NCBI GenBank assembly: GCA_950295325.1
Contig: OX485804.1
Location: forward strand, 60,728,533 to 60,792,532
DNA: 64,000 nucleotides
Direction of reading: 5' to 3'
From: Polytrichum commune
Lineage: Eukaryota > Streptophyta > Polytrichopsida > Polytrichales > Polytrichaceae
Part shown: piece after piece, positions 33,301 to 46,810 of the stretch
How positions within the stretch are numbered: the stretch's first letter is position 1
How the letters are laid out: each line of letters starts with the position of its first letter
Translations under genes and position numbers: made by a program
The notes under the pieces: generated by a model
The model's input: only the letters and a program-made list of their open reading frames with translations
Databases searched by the model: none
What the model was told of the DNA's origin: nothing

Positions 33301-33729
33301 AAAGAAACTCAAATTCACATATTTCCTAAAGAATGAGGATTTTTTTTTAGAGCCAAAAATAAAAATATGAAGATTATGCAAATTTTCAATTTGTTTAATT
33401 TTTTAATGAAATTCATCCCAGTGGTCTCCAAAAAATCAAATTAATGGTACAACACAACAACCTTGGGCATTTGCTAATTACTCCCAAAATGAGAATATTG
33501 TGTATTGGTATTGAGACTACAAATCTTACCATTTTGGGCATTCCAAAGATCATTCGCAATGTTATGTATTTTTAATCAAGATGTTTTCAAATAACCCAAA
33601 CAACAAACTACCAATGCGTTTTGGAGTTTTCAACATAACACGTACGGTTGATAATTTGTTCTCTTGGATCCCAAACACTACATATCAAGATGTTGGATTT
33701 TTTTTAACTCACAAATAACAAAGAAATGA
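33301..33729. other. AT-rich stretch
   Basis: Lies between the decayed minus-strand coding region and the 145-bp array. No gene or repeat was recognised. Confidence 0.35.
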
Positions 33730-34397
33730 AATTTGGCCAAACACTCTCCAAATGACCTTAGTAACACTTCCCATGCGTCTAGAATAAACCGCAAAAAATG
33801 AGAAATTTGTGCTTGAAAATTGAGACACTTTATTTCAAGATTTTTGCTATTTCTTCTCACAAAAATAACGTTTTGCCGAGGCCCTGGGCAATAATCCAAC
33901 TCCTGCCAACTCATGAAGAGCTAGCAATGCCGTGGAGTCAAGGATATAGCCTGAATTAAATTTGGTCAAGTAGGCTCCAAACGACCCCAACAAATGCTTC
34001 CTAGGGGTCTAGAACAAGTCACAAAATATAAGAAATTTGTGCCTCATATCCAAAACACTTTACTTCAAGAAGTTTCTCTTTTCTCACAAAAACAATTGTA
34101 AAAATTTGGTCAAGTAGGCTCCAAATGATCCCAATAGCGCTTCCTAGGGGTCTAGGATAAATCGCAAAAAATGATAAATTTGTGTCTCAGAATCAAGACA
34201 TTTTATTTCAAGATTTTTCCATTTCTTCTCACAAGAAAAAAATGAAATAAATTTGGTCAAGTGGGCTCCAAATGACCCCAACATTGCTTCCTAGGAGTCC
34301 AAAATAAATTTTTTTTTTTTTTTAAAAAATTTAAAAAAGGTCTCAAAACCAAGGCACTTTATTTCAAGATTTTTCCATCTCTTCTCACAAGAAAATT
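33730..34397. repeat. tandem repeat of about 145 bp, four copies
   Basis: Units begin ATTTGG(T/C)CAA near 33730, 33960, 34104 and 34251. Each continues through CTCCAAATGACC, CTTCCTAGGGGTCTAGAA, GAGAAATTTGTG and TTTATTTCAAGATTTTTCC to CTTCTCACAA. The first unit has an extra insert; the last contains a T-run. Confidence 0.85.
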
Positions 34398-35393
34398 GAA
34401 AGCAATGCTATTCCGCATCCAAGATTTGGAGTGTTCATCATTTGGAGTGTCCAAGGAGGATAACTCCAATGTGTCACAATTAATGACATCTCATAATACA
34501 CATGCTTGGACTTCATTAAATTGTCTTTCATGGCTTTGGGAAAGAAAGGAAAATTGGTGTATTACAAACACTTACTATGAGTTCAAATTTCTTCCCCAAG
34601 GTAAATTACAACAAGTTCATCCATGCTCCAACATACACCTACAAGGTCATGTGACCACTTGCGTTTGTTTGTGTTGTTGAACATAAGTAGTAATGCTAGT
34701 ATAGTGTTCATTATAATGTTGTAAAATGTTCGTTGATGATATTAATTATTTTTAATCTAATTTGGATGCACACAAAAGTGTTTTGGATTTTCACAATAAA
34801 ACTCAGCAATTGACATAACGTTATTCTAGTATTCCATGGTGACATGCCTCTTTTATGTTCTCAATTTTTGTAATGTTAATACTATGTAATTGAATAAAAT
34901 TATAAATACAATACCAAATTTAAATTATTACCCCTCTAGTCATGGGAATTTATTATATTTGACTTTATTGTTCACATGTTATCACTACTGCTCATGCGTT
35001 ATCACTCACAACCCGTTGCTTACCGCTCACCGCTCATGTCTCAGCTTCCTTCACTGCCTATCCCTTGATATTGATCGAGACTCATAGACGTATGATCTTA
35101 TAATTTGACTTACTTACAACCATATCTTTGTACTAGTTATATGGTTTATATTTTTGATTTACTCCCTCTTATATGGGCAATATTGTAAGCCTCCAACATG
35201 TGAGTGATGTACCATATTTACTTCTAGTTTCCTAGCTTAGTCTATATATGACCAAGATCACTGCACTATACTATAGAGGGTGGGTCCCTAGCCGGTAGTG
35301 ATATTTAAGGTTGACCAACTTACTCCTCTTAAGTCTAACACCAATGCATTAGATACTTCTTGTTATTAGGGAAATGAAGCTAAGACATACTTA
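34398..35393. other. intergenic
   Basis: A 94-codon open frame at 34396-34680 (SLNCLSWLWERKENWCITNT) has no recognised domain. A GCTCACxGCTCAT block near 34985-35040 also occurs at 39425-39470 and 62640-62690, a dispersed repeat. Confidence 0.35.
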
Positions 35394-35899
35394 GAGCCAC
35401 TTCACACATGAGCCAAGGGCCATGATCATGAAATGGTGAGGGCCCTTGACTATCATCCAAAGGCCGTACCATGGGTGTTGGGCTACCCATTTTGTGTAGG
35501 GACGGGTCCTCGAACATAGCGTAAAGTGAGAATGGACCATGTTGAGGGACCGTTGCATATTATATTAATGGGAAAAGAGGGGTAGCCTTGCCTCACTACT
35601 TCCATATCTTCATTCTTTATTGTTTCACTCTCTTTTTGAGTTTTACATCGGTGAGGAAGGAAAAGAGAGCATGATAGATCATATTGAGAGAAGAGGGAGG
35701 ATTCTTGTTGCATTGGCTTTATATTGGTATTTGCACATGATTGTGCAACATGTACTTGATATATAAGCATTTGCACTCAACGGAGAATGGGGAAATGCCT
35801 TAATTTTGAGCATTTGTTTTGAGGGAATGAAGATGAGCGATTATAGTGTGTGGGCATTTGAGGGAAATGTAGGGTTCACTGATAGGTTATTATTGGGTC

Positions 35900-36446
35900 A
35901 TTTCATGGAAAAAATTATTCAAACAAAGAACTCGTGTATGTCACAATACATTCAAGTTTCTTTGTGAGAGGTTAGATCCATATTTGCAGAAGAAAAATAC
36001 ACATATGAGAGAGACAATTTCAGTTGAGAGTAGAGTTGCAATGTCATTATAAAGGCTTGGGACTGGAAATACCTTGTGTACTGTAGGAAAGGTATATGGG
36101 ATGGTAGAAAATACAATTTCAAAATTAGTTCAAAATTTTTGTAAAATTAGTAAGAGTTCATTTGCAAGGGATTTTTGTGCAATTTTCAAGTCCAGCTTGA
36201 TTTAGGGTTCTAGCCCAATAATTTCAGGTCCTTCATGAAATTCCTCATCTTATAGAAGCAATCAAAAGATCTTACATTCCAATTTTTGTACCTATAATTG
36301 GAGGAAAGGGTTATTATTGTAGAAAGTCGTTTCATTCAACTTTATTACAAGGTGTATTTGATACAAAATGTGTATTTTGGAATTGCGAATTTGGGTGGGC
36401 AGGAAATATGCACGATATGAATATTGATTTTGATACGAGTGAATAA
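35900..36446 (+). pseudogene. PIF/Harbinger transposase (DDE_Tnp_4 type), broken
   Basis: Frame-shifted blocks: CERLDPYLQKKNTHMRETIS and a helix-turn-helix-like stretch (SVESRVAMSL*RLGTGNTL, GKVYGMVENTISKLVQNFCK), then LHEIPHLIEAIKRSYIPIFV, GGKGYYCRKSFHSTLLQGVF and DTKCVFWNCEFGWAGNMHD. These follow the order of Harbinger transposases. The expected first catalytic Asp (AIDGSH-type) reads AIKRSY, so the enzyme would be inactive even without the stops. Confidence 0.65.
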
Positions 36447-37052
36447 TCATAATTTATATACTAAGGTTGTCATATGAACATCCATATTTTCAGTATATTT
36501 GTTGTTGCCTAAAGAAATGCAATCGAATTAGAAGAATTACTAATAATTTGTTCTAAAAATCCTTCTAGTTTGTTTTGAAATTTTTATTTTTTTCATTTGT
36601 AGCGCTTGCAGATGAATTTTGTTAGGTGGCTTGCATACTTGAGCATTTGTTGGCATCTGATTAACAACATTTGCACATTGTCCATTCCACATATCCATCT
36701 ACTCATAATACTAACACTCCCGTCTATCATGACTTAAAATTCATTCAAACGCTTATCATTTTTGTTCTCTATTTATGGAACCTTGTATTTTTTCTTATAT
36801 CTCAGTTAAGTTCTTCCAAAATTGTACAAATTGGATATCATATGAGCATATAATTTGATCCAAGTATTTATTCATGTTTACATAGAACTACTAGATTTCA
36901 AAATACAATAGCATTGGATTTCAAAATATGATAGTAGAGGCTTTCATAATGCAATTTTAATATATTTCAAAATACAGTAACAATGGATTTTTGTATACAT
37001 TTCAATGGAATTAAAAACTATATATCACATTCTCTAACAACGTGACAGGAGG

Positions 37053-37123
37053 AACATTGTGGTCTAAAGCACCTCTAAGGCATCGACCTATAACTAAGAG
37101 GTCCTAAGTTTGATTCATGACTA
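37053..37123 (+). repeat. tRNA-like sequence, possible SINE head or tRNA pseudogene
   Basis: An A-box-like TGGTCTAAAGCACC, an anticodon-arm-like GACCT...AGGTC and a B-box-like AGTTTGATTC follow in tRNA order over about 70 bp. It departs from B-box consensus at two positions and has an oversized anticodon loop, so it is not a functional tRNA gene. Confidence 0.35.
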
Positions 37124-37808
37124 CAACAAAATGCCTATGTTCTTAACTGGGGGGGCGGGGGGCCAAGGCAAGAGGCAAAGGCCAGGGCCTTTCAAAAAGG
37201 CCCAATTAACCCTATTTATATATGGTTTTTACATTTTTATTCATTGATTTTTTTTTAAAATCAACATCAATGATTCTAATTCACTAGTGAATACTTTATT
37301 CTCTAGCAAATTTTGTGAATTCTTCTTCCATCTTACCGTGAATGACTTTGAAGGTTTTGATTTCATAATCTTGTCATTTAATAGGGGTGTCTTCTTCACC
37401 CTTCATATTTTGTGGCATTTGTGTTCCAATCACTTCTGTATCTTCATCATTGAAAAACTGAAAATTGTTGAAAGTGTCACATCCTAATGAGAGTCTGTAC
37501 AACCCAAATTGTGGTTGACTTTACGTCATCCAAGGAGAATTTTGGCTTTATTGTTGGGTTTCGGAACCACTTCCACCTTGCGAGAATCAAGGCATTGAAA
37601 AAAAAATTGTCAACAAAAATTCAATCAAAAAATTTGTCAACTTCAAACACACATACAAGAAACTCCAAACACTTCGACTTCTAGGCAATTGGAAAAAACA
37701 ACCATCTGCCTCTTTTTAACTAGTCGGTCATGTAAACATTATTGTTGGAAAAAAATTTAAATTAACACTGGCAATTGTTGACATTTGTATCATTGCCATG
37801 GTCTACCA

Positions 37809-37857
37809 GAATTTGCGTCAAGCCTACCTCTTAGAGGTGGGCTTGGCGCAAATTCTA
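37809..37857. repeat. 49-bp hairpin inside the Harbinger element
   Basis: Arms AGAATTTGCGTCAAGCC and GGCTTGGCGCAAATTCT pair with one mismatch, extended inward by (T)ACCTCT/AGAGGT(G). Probably an internal foldback of the element family; related CCCACCTCTTTGA hairpins lie at 40555-40577 and 44484-44505. Confidence 0.6.
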
Positions 37858-38051
37858 ACAAACCATGCACCCTTATCCACAACCTGCCATGTGGGACTCC
37901 ATGTAGACTTTTCGTCCACGAACTTTCTTTGGGCCTTTAGGCCTTCACCTAGTGTGAAGTGAACTTGGATAGTCTCCACCTTTTCTACCAATGAAAGCAC
38001 TTACATTGCCATGATCACGGGCCTTCAATCTTGTGTAAGAAGTGGCCCTTA

Positions 38052-39829
38052 AGCCTTGTCTCTCCAATACTTCTTGAAACTAATTGCTTATACAATGACA
38101 AGTCTTACTACAACCACAAACTATTTAGAAATATCTTCAAACCCAAATATTAATATTCCAAGGACCAACACTATTACATTCATTAGCAAGGTTGTACACC
38201 ACAAAACTATACCACTCCCTTGTATTGGTCACCCATGTTTACACTTTCTAAGTGGGTACTAGGATTTGTGGCCTAAAAATTATGAGTTCACTATCCTAAC
38301 CACCACTTCTTATGTGGTCATCCTAAGAGTACAAGCACTGCTCTTATACTTATCCTTTGCAAATCTTCTCCTTGCCAATAGTTGTGCTTCCGTTCTCTAA
38401 ATTTGTTTTTAGGGTTTAGGGAGTGTACAAAAGAGGATTTTTAGAGGCATTGATGTTTATAATATATGTAAAGGGAGTGATAATTTATTACAACTTTTTT
38501 TTTTTGCAAATAAAATGGCTATTGAGCTTTTAAAAGTAGAGGTAGATGTACAAAGTGCAATCCTAAAGTCTCAAAAATTTGATAGTATTCGTGCTTACCT
38601 TATGGCTTAAGCGATTGTTTATTGGTAAATATAGATTCTTTTATTTTCCTAGCCTCAATCATGCATGTTGCATGGTCTAATTCTCATGAGCTACATCATA
38701 TGGATGAAGATTTTATTTAAAATATTTCTCAAATTTGAAATTGAAAGTGAATTGGGGGTGAGGTATATTTAATTGGAAGTGAACCTTGAGATGAGATATT
38801 TAATCTAGAAGATGTTGGTTTCCAATTCCAAAAACTTGGCACAATCCAAATGCACATACTCCAAAGCATAAGAACAAATGAGAAAGTAGAACACTTACAA
38901 CATATGCCACGGTGGGGAAGAAATGCCAATGGGTTATACTAAAAACACATGTGTATTATGTATTCATGTATTTATATGCAATAATGACTACATGATGGCA
39001 AACACCTTCATGTATGCAGTCATAACTTTGACCTACAACAAGGTCATGCACATCATACCTAAATCATATAGGGTTGCAATTATTGTCGAGCACTCGTATT
39101 CAATAATATATAATCATGATGTGATGTTAGTACATTGTTGATATGTAAATTTTGTGAACTTTCAATATATGTAGGTAATTGTAGCTATTTTTGAGTTTCA
39201 TTTACTAACATTCAAGCTACAAAATATATTAAGGCTTATTCCTAACTCTACAAATACCATGTTGATTATATGGTAATAGACCCCTTAACATGATGTAGAG
39301 CATGAATTCCACAGTAAGAAGGTTCATTTTGTGAATGTCAAATGTCCCTCTGTGTTTCAATTATAGCCAAACCATTCAAATTTTATGGAATACAATCTTA
39401 AAATGAAAACTTATGTTAAATGTTGTTGCTCACTGTGCACATGTTATTGCTCAATGCTCACATACTAGCTTCCCTCATGTAAAACCAAATGAGATCATAA
39501 AGAAGATTTTACAATATTATATTTAGATATAAGAATGCATCATGGAGGAGACCAAAAAGAAAATGTTTGTAGTTTTGTTTATATGTTGGTGTTTGTAAAT
39601 GTCAATTCAACAAGTTCTAAGCATCCAAACTTTATTTATAGGATATAAATAGAAAAATATTTTATGAAATAAAATACTTATATAGTTCAATATATTGCTT
39701 AACAAAAATTACTATACAATAGTTACACATAAAACAACCTTCTACAATAGCTCCAACAATCACATTTTGAATTAAACATGAATAGTATGAATGTAGTAAC
39801 TTTATGGGTTGTCCCCCAAAGCTTGCCTC
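38052..39829. other. intergenic
   Basis: AT-rich; short open frames without recognisable domains. A GCTCACTGTGCACATG block at about 39428 belongs to a dispersed repeat. Confidence 0.35.
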
Positions 39830-40075
39830 AAGTGTTGTTAGGCCTACCTCATGAGCCGTACCAAAAACATTCCTCACAATTCCGGCCAACATTATCCATG
39901 CTTACCATGTGGGATTCCATGTAGATTTTCCATCCACTAAAAAATTTATGGGTTGTGGTCCAAAACTACCCTCCTATAAAGCTAAAGTGGAGGCCCTTGA
40001 GAGTCTCAACCAATGAGTGTTCAAGGATTTTCAAGAGCCATGGCCTAATGGCGTTCATGTAAGCATATCCTTAGA
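39830..40075. repeat. partial copy of the Harbinger element's right arm
   Basis: Blocks such as CCATGTGGGATTCCATGTAG and AGTCTCAACCAATGA parallel 37880-38005 and 48180-48295. The terminal inverted repeat itself is not recognisable here. Confidence 0.45.
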
Positions 40076-41061
40076 TGTACACCCACTTCTTGTAGGCTAC
40101 GAAACACACAATTAGTGTGAGATCACGAGCAAATCAAAATCGTGCCCATAACCAATTGCCTCATAATTCTTAGAGTTCATATGAACATCTTGTTCACTAT
40201 CAAAGTGAAGATTCTCATGCTCATTAAGTGGTCATATAGGTCCCTCCAATCATGTTGACTTGAGAGTCTAGAATGGTTAACATATTTTGAGCACGTAGTT
40301 CAATCTCTTTCAACCACATGTGCCAATTCTTTAAATCCACACCTAACCACATAGCACTCAGATATGGGTGCCCTAATTATTGTTGTGTTGGATTTAGGCA
40401 TGTCTACCATATGCACTACCACTAAAAATATACGCTTCAACAAGATGCATTGATTGCCCTACTCAAGTTAACATGCAAATGCCAACAAACATTGGACTAA
40501 GGCTTCCAAGTTGAGATTGGTTGTGATCTCTGCTATAAGGACCATGGCTAGATGCCCACCTCTTTGAGATGGGCCTGACCACTATTACTCAAGGCCGAAA
40601 ACACAATTCACAATTTTATAGCATGTAAATTTATTATTTTGTATTATTTAAAAATGAAATTAGCATTAGAGGTTCCAAGTTAGAATAAAGGGACCCATTT
40701 GAAATGAATTAATCACAAACCTACAAGGCTGAAGTTTTTACTAGATTCCCTTGGCCTTGGCGGTACATTATATATTATATTCAGCGTCATATGGTATTTT
40801 ATGTCATTGTGGTAATTCATCTAATGATGTTGCTTATGAATAACTTTAAAAGTATTGTCAACCCAACTCACTTTTAGTTCATTCAATTATTAAAAACAAA
40901 TTGTCATATTTTACATCTCAATATTTTGTGATGAATTATTGTCATGGATGCTTGAAAGTTGGATGAAAAATTTGCTAAGTAAGTGATAGTATTTGCAACA
41001 TTGTAGACCTATACCCACCATTTTTGACAAGGAATGACAAATAATGTTAAGTTTACATTGA
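40076..41061. other. intergenic
   Basis: No gene was recognised. The block 40548-40577 (CTAGATGCCCACCTCTTTGA, then TGGGCC) recurs inverted at 44478-44519, so the two might be ends of an outer element around the next one; both are also short hairpins by themselves. Confidence 0.35.
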
Positions 41062-41479
41062 GGCCAGTTCACACGGGGTCCCAAATCCCAAGTCCCACCC
41101 ATGTGAACAAATCCCAACTTGGAGGTAAAGTCCCAACTTTTGAGCCTCGAGAACCCATTAAATATAATTTACATTGGACTTGGGATCTTGCTCGTGTGAA
41201 GTACGAAGTCCCATGTATAAGTCTCAAGTCCCATCTCCAATGCAGAATTCCAAGGAATCTCTTGAGCACTTACATCATCATGGAAGTATGTGTTAACCCT
41301 ATTTTCAAATTGTATAGCCATGGACAAAAGAAGACAATACATTCTTGTTGTCCTTACTCTCTTCATGAAACTAAACTACGTGATTGTCGCCTTATTGGCA
41401 TTTTAACAAATTATTCTGTATGAATAAAATGTTAAAGCCATTTTTATTTTTGAAGGAGGTCAAATAAACATTCAAAGTC

Positions 41480-42440
41480 TTTATGGGAATATGTGAGGGT
41501 AGGTGGATATCTAGAGAAAAACCTTTTAAGCTTATTCTTGAAGAATATGTTCAAGAAATGTATGCAAGTAAATATTCCCACATTTAGATGTTTGTGCACA
41601 ATTTTAGGGTATGTTTTGGGAAAAAATCATACAAATATAAGAACATATATATTCTCATATATACTAGAGTTGCTTTGACATAAGCATGATTAGAAAGTGA
41701 TAATACTTTCATAATGTACACTGATTTATATGGAATACCACACACTATTGCTTCAAATGATTATAAGAGAATATTATGAAGCTATTTAAAATTGTGTGAG
41801 ACCTATAGTTTTTGAGAAACCAACATTAGCTCATATTAAAATAAATTGATGATGATTTTGAAGATCGTCATGAAGTTTCATGTGCATTAGAAGTAATTGA
41901 TAGGAGGAGTCATATTTTTATTATTGCGTCTTTTTTGGATATGGTTTCATATTATTGTAGAAGGGGAATTTTTTTTTTTGGTATGCTTCAAGGGATTGTA
42001 GAAGCACAATATAAATTTAAAATTGTGATTTGGATGGACTAGCCATATACGTAATTGGGCTCTACTCTAAGAAATAGAAACAATAAAGAAGACCATTGAG
42101 AGGAATATTTCTACATTATAAATTCATTGGTGTCCCTAATTTCACTCACCTTCCAAGGTGAGAAATCAAGATTGTCACATGAGATAGCATATTAGAACTT
42201 CATTCAATCAAGCACATGTGTAGGAATTGAACAAACATTTTGTATATTTAAAGAGAGGTGGAGAAAATTGCTAAAAACAATCGACATACCTTGATAACAC
42301 GTTCTTGAAATTGTTACTATGTGCAGCTCTATTTATAATTTGTACATTATTCATAGAGATGATTTTAATATGATGTGGACTAGAAAAGTAGAAACCAATT
42401 TTGTACTAGAAGATTTTCATAACATAAACATGTTTCACAT
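41480..42440 (+). pseudogene. PIF/Harbinger transposase, heavily decayed
   Basis: IPTFRCLCTILGYVLGKNHT near the start; EDRHEVSCALEVIDRRSHIF and SFLDMVSYYCRRG around 41860-41965; GIEQTFCIFKERWRKLLKTI at about 42219-42280; then HVLEIVTMCSSIYNLYIIHR. The last two match the E-x-x-FG-LK-RWR and C-x-LHN blocks ending Harbinger DDE domains, with the usual FG glycine lost. Many stops and shifts. Confidence 0.6.
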
Positions 42441-43976
42441 TACAAAATCAACAATTAAGGAAAATGCATGCATTGCAAAGAAGAGTTATGCAAGATAATT
42501 TTTTTGAAGAAAGAGAGGAAGGCCCTGATGAGGACGTGAATAATGAAAATCAACATGTAGAAAGAAACCAAAAAAAAAATAGCAAAAAAATTTGTTGGAT
42601 GAAGCAACACGAACAAATCATATATTGGGCATAAAATTTTACAAAGAAAAATTAGCTAGAGAACCAGTCGTATAATTTGAAGAATCCTCAAATTTTGACT
42701 AGTGATAGATATTAAAGTTTATTTATAATAGTTTGGTAATCTACTCATCATAGCAATGCATTTATTTTTCAAATATTCATCATGATAATATATTCTATAT
42801 TATGTTCCATAAAATATGAATGTTTTTTTAATTAAAATTTTCTTACTTTTTGAGGTTGAAAGAATATTCAGTTGTTGTGTGTTGGTCCTTCTTGAGAATA
42901 ATTGTCTTGGCTCTTACTTGATGGTAAATTTGTATCATTTGTTAACGTGGTTACATGCTTGATGCCATCATTTCTCCATATATTTGTAGAATTTGCATTC
43001 ATATCTATCATACTTTGAGATTCAAATCGCCAAATAGTCCTCTTTGTATTGCTTAAAACATTAAAACTTGTTTTTCTTGCAAGTTACACTAGATCTTGAA
43101 AGCTTAGGAACTAATGCAATCATTCTTACACGAAGATGCAATCATGTATCAATTCTTATATTGAAATGAATGAAAACCACAACACACAATGATAAAATTG
43201 GCAAAAATCTTATGAAATCAAAAGAAGAGAAAATATGGTCCAATGACATGGATTTGTATTATGGTAGAGGAGACTAGGGATCCAATTTCAACCTTCTCAA
43301 ATAGCCTTGCCCTCTTAATGGGAAAAAAAATGGGGGTCCCGTGACAAGAGGTAAAGGCTAAGGCCTTAAAGAAATTTCATTTTTTTATAAAGAAAAACCC
43401 CAATTTGAATTTGACATTTTGCAAAAAAAATGAACTTGCCTTTTTTTTTTTCCCAATATTCATACATTTTGGCTCCAGCATTCCACGCAAAGTGATTAAC
43501 GTATCCACATCACTTATTTTTGCATTAAGAAATTGATCATAACAGTTCATCTTTATCTTCACTTTTACCTTCGATTGCCATTGTTACAAGTTTTCTCAAA
43601 GCTACTGTGTTTCTGGAGATGTCGCTTTGGGATTTTTGGGTGTTGTTATTTTTTTCTTGTGCCAAGTGTTTTCTTCTTGGGTGCATTCAAAATATGCATG
43701 TGCTCTTCTTCACCTACTTTTATCACATCATTTTCTACCATATATTAATCTTTCTCACTTTCAATAATTATGCCCCCAATCTCAAAAAAATCGAATGAAC
43801 AAAATGCACTATATTATATGTTAGGAGAAAAATAACTCTTCGGAGCCACAAAATCCCTTTGTCTACTTTCCAAAAATTGGTTTCCAAAAAAAACCCTCCA
43901 TTTTAATCACAAAAATCCTAATATTTCAAAAATCTATATACAATCATGCAATAATGAAAGGTGAAGGGGGAGGGGG

Positions 43977-43995
43977 AACCCCCCACACACACACT

Positions 43996-44030
<35 letters not shown>

Positions 44031-44031
44031 A
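43977..44031. repeat. CA/TA microsatellite
   Basis: G- and C-rich runs followed by ACACACAC, then (TA)n with interspersed CATA. Confidence 0.8.
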
Positions 44032-44380
44032 ACCACCTTCTTCACCATGTAGGGCTAAAAATCAGCTCTTTTCATTGATAGTCCAGAACTTGTAAAATCT
44101 TTAGTATTTTTATGCGGATTTTTAAAAAATAAATAAACAATCGGGACTTGTGCTGAGAGTTGGGTCTAGCTTTTTGCTCATCCCAACTCTCAACAAAAGT
44201 CTCGAGCCTCACCTCCAAAAAGTGTCACCATGTGAGCATCCGTGTCATACTTGGGACTTAGGACACGAGACCCCATGTGAAGTGGTAAATCCCAACTTTC
44301 ATGCTCTCAACGGCTAAGATCGCTCGGATTGATCTCAAGTGTGTTGGAACTTAAGACTTGGGACCTGTGTGAACCACCCC

Positions 44381-44929
44381 TCAATGTTGACCCTACACAT
44401 GTGGCTTACAATTAATGTTGAGCAAGACATATGATAGAATTGATGATTGACTGTAAACATAATATTAGTGTGATGATAGGGCCCAATTCAAAGAGGTGGG
44501 CATCTAGCGTTGGCTAGCTATAAGATATTGCGTTAGCTAGACCCAGACCAAAAAATACTCAAAACCCAAGAATCGATGGACCCCCCCAAAAAAACCAACT
44601 ATTTGGAATCCAACACATCGTGTTGAGGAAGTACACAAACATACACCCGGCACACTAGATTGGAAGTCACCCACTTTGACTTATTTTATCGGGCCCATGA
44701 GGTCATGCCTACATAACAATGTTTAAAAGGGCGTACGATGGGTCCACACCCAAGGGATGCACGACCAAAAGGCTCGATTCCCCTTGAGCCCTCATACAAC
44801 CCATTGTCCACATTCGTATGCATTCATGTAGCTTGGCTTCATCCACACTTTGGTTCACGATGACAACCGTGGAGGGTGTGGTAAGAAGTTGTTCCCTCAA
44901 CTTTGTTGTTGTTTAGGGTTGTGGGTGTT
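44381..44929. other. intergenic
   Basis: Contains the inverted hairpin block 44478-44519 described at 40076-41061. No gene was recognised. Confidence 0.35.
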
Positions 44930-45523
44930 GTTTGGTTCCTTTTCCATGTTCTCCAACTTCTACTGACTAGATTTACACAACATAGCTCGTGCGGCACTGG
45001 TGTGTCTATGATGAAAGGTATGTGAAAACCGGATTGAAAATCATACTTCCCCTGCTTTAGTTATGATTACATGAAGTGCGTGTTTGTTAATATCTTGTAT
45101 GGATACAAAGTGGTCTTCACAGTTGTGTTCACTGTTGAGTGTAGAGAAGTTATTAATATTTGAAGACTTACTTTGATCTCTTTTAAACACGTGTCTTTAT
45201 GATGTTTGTTCTTTGATTCTTACTAAACCATGTACCAATCAAATATAGGGGTTTGATTAAGAAAAATAAGTGCATAACACCCGCATACCTTACTTCGTTT
45301 AGGTCCCTCTAGACCAACCATGATCTTTAGTCTGATTAAGCTAGGGTTTAAATTGTATTCAATAGGAATATTTGGTTCATATTGTGTTTCTTTGTATTCT
45401 CATTCTCCCTCGTGATAGGTGTCTTTAAACTTTATTTGCTTCATATATTACATGTTGACAAACATGGAGAGTGTGATAACAAGTCATCCCTTTGAAATTT
45501 GGTGTTAGTTTATTCCAAATAAG

Positions 45524-45555
<32 letters not shown>

Positions 45556-46810
45556 TAGTCTTGGTCTCTAGCCATAGTTTAACAACCATATTATCCTTAA
45601 GAAAATCAATGATCTTAAATTTTGAGATCCATAATGTTTCTATATGTTTTCACCCTCCCATATGGTAGATGTCTTGAAACTTTATCCACTTTCATCCATT
45701 GCATGGATGATCCTTGTCTTGGGAATTCAAAAGCCAACCCCGACAACAAAGACCACCCCTCAACCTACCAACCTAACCAACCTACTCTACAACCTTGGTT
45801 GATTTTACACAAAAGTTCTTCGTGTCCCGTGTCCCAAATGTTTCATTGACCAAACCAAATCCAAAAAATCAAGTACTATAGATACCCTAAAATATGAATA
45901 TAAGATCAAGGAATCCATAGTCAACCAAATCCACTAAACCACTTACTAAGTTAGGGTCATGTAATGCCAACATGAATGAGATTTATAATTTGTAGGCAAC
46001 CGGAATTAAAATGTATGTGTTGGTTTTGTGATCGATCACCCCTCATCATAATCTAGATGAGCGGTTATGGGTTAACCGATAAATTGACTATGTGTAACCC
46101 TAACTTTACTGCTGCAAAAATTGTAACAATTTTCATATTCATTATTTTTATTTTTATTTGTTTTCTATTCTCCTTAGAATTTTTCGTCACGAGAAAAAAA
46201 AATCCATGATATTACTCCTCCTAAACATATGCAAACTCTCTTATTTTATTAGTTGTAGATGCCTCAACCTCAGTGTTCATGTCCCTTACATAAAAACATA
46301 AAAACTTTGCGTCCCTAAATCGATTCCCCCCCAACCCATGATTTGTAATGTATCAAATATCAAGTTTTCTTTCAATGCTTTTACCCATTAGGTTAAATGA
46401 CAAGCGATTCTAAGGTGGATGTGCTCAATTTGGTGTTTGATTTTAAACATGCACCTCAAGTATGTGGGTGTTATTTGTTATTTGTTTTTTTAATGTTTTC
46501 TTGACTTCCACCAATTAGAGGTACACAACAAAACTATCTGTTGCATTGTCAAATCCACCATGAAGCATCAACAATACCATATTGGAAACCAAACCTCCCC
46601 CGATTTACTTATGGTTATCAAAATTGTATGCTTGTAGTTGTTGATCTCCTTATTGACTACACAAGTCCTCCCAGCTATGTTTACTATAGAGTGTAAAGTA
46701 GTTAATTATATTACAAAACGTAGTCCAATCTCTCTTGCACATGTGTATGTTGATGTTTGTTCTTCAATAGTCATTGATCCACACACCAAGCAAACAATGT
46801 TATGTGGGAC
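44930..46810. repeat. old direct duplication, copies about 1.55 kb apart
   Basis: About 44930-45240 and 46490-46800 align over about 310 bp in the same order: (T)TTCTCCAACTTC/TTTCTTGACTTCCACC, ACACAACA, AACCGGAT/CCAAACCTCCCC, GTTTACTATAGAGTGTA versus GTTCACTGTTGAGTGTA, and GATGTTTGTTCTT. Divergence is high, with no recognised coding content. A (TA)n microsatellite at 45525-45555 lies between them. Confidence 0.6.

Larger units (their letters stand above)
35394..38048 (+). mobile_element. PIF/Harbinger element with TTA target duplication
   Basis: The left TIR (35394, GAGCCACTTCACACATGAGC, through GGCCATGATCATG) matches the inverse of the right TIR (38048 inward: GGGCCACTTCTTACACAAGA, through GGCCCGTGATCATG). 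TTA lies directly outside both ends (35391-35393, 38049-38051), the 3-bp target duplication typical of PIF/Harbinger. A broken transposase lies inside. A MITE with the same TIRs is at 47854-48352. Confidence 0.75.
41062..44380 (+). mobile_element. second PIF/Harbinger-like element, 3.3 kb
   Basis: The left end GGCCAGTTCACACGGGGTCC and the inverse of the right end (GGGGTGGTTCACACAGGTCC) match with small differences; subterminal blocks with repeated TCCCAA continue on both sides (41075-41260, 44140-44360). A broken Harbinger-type transposase lies inside. Flanking TTGA/TCAA does not form a direct duplication. Confidence 0.55.

Noticed and set aside
43377-43798. Small Phe-rich open frames as the Harbinger second (Myb-like) ORF
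   Set aside because: No Myb tryptophan pattern; composition-driven.
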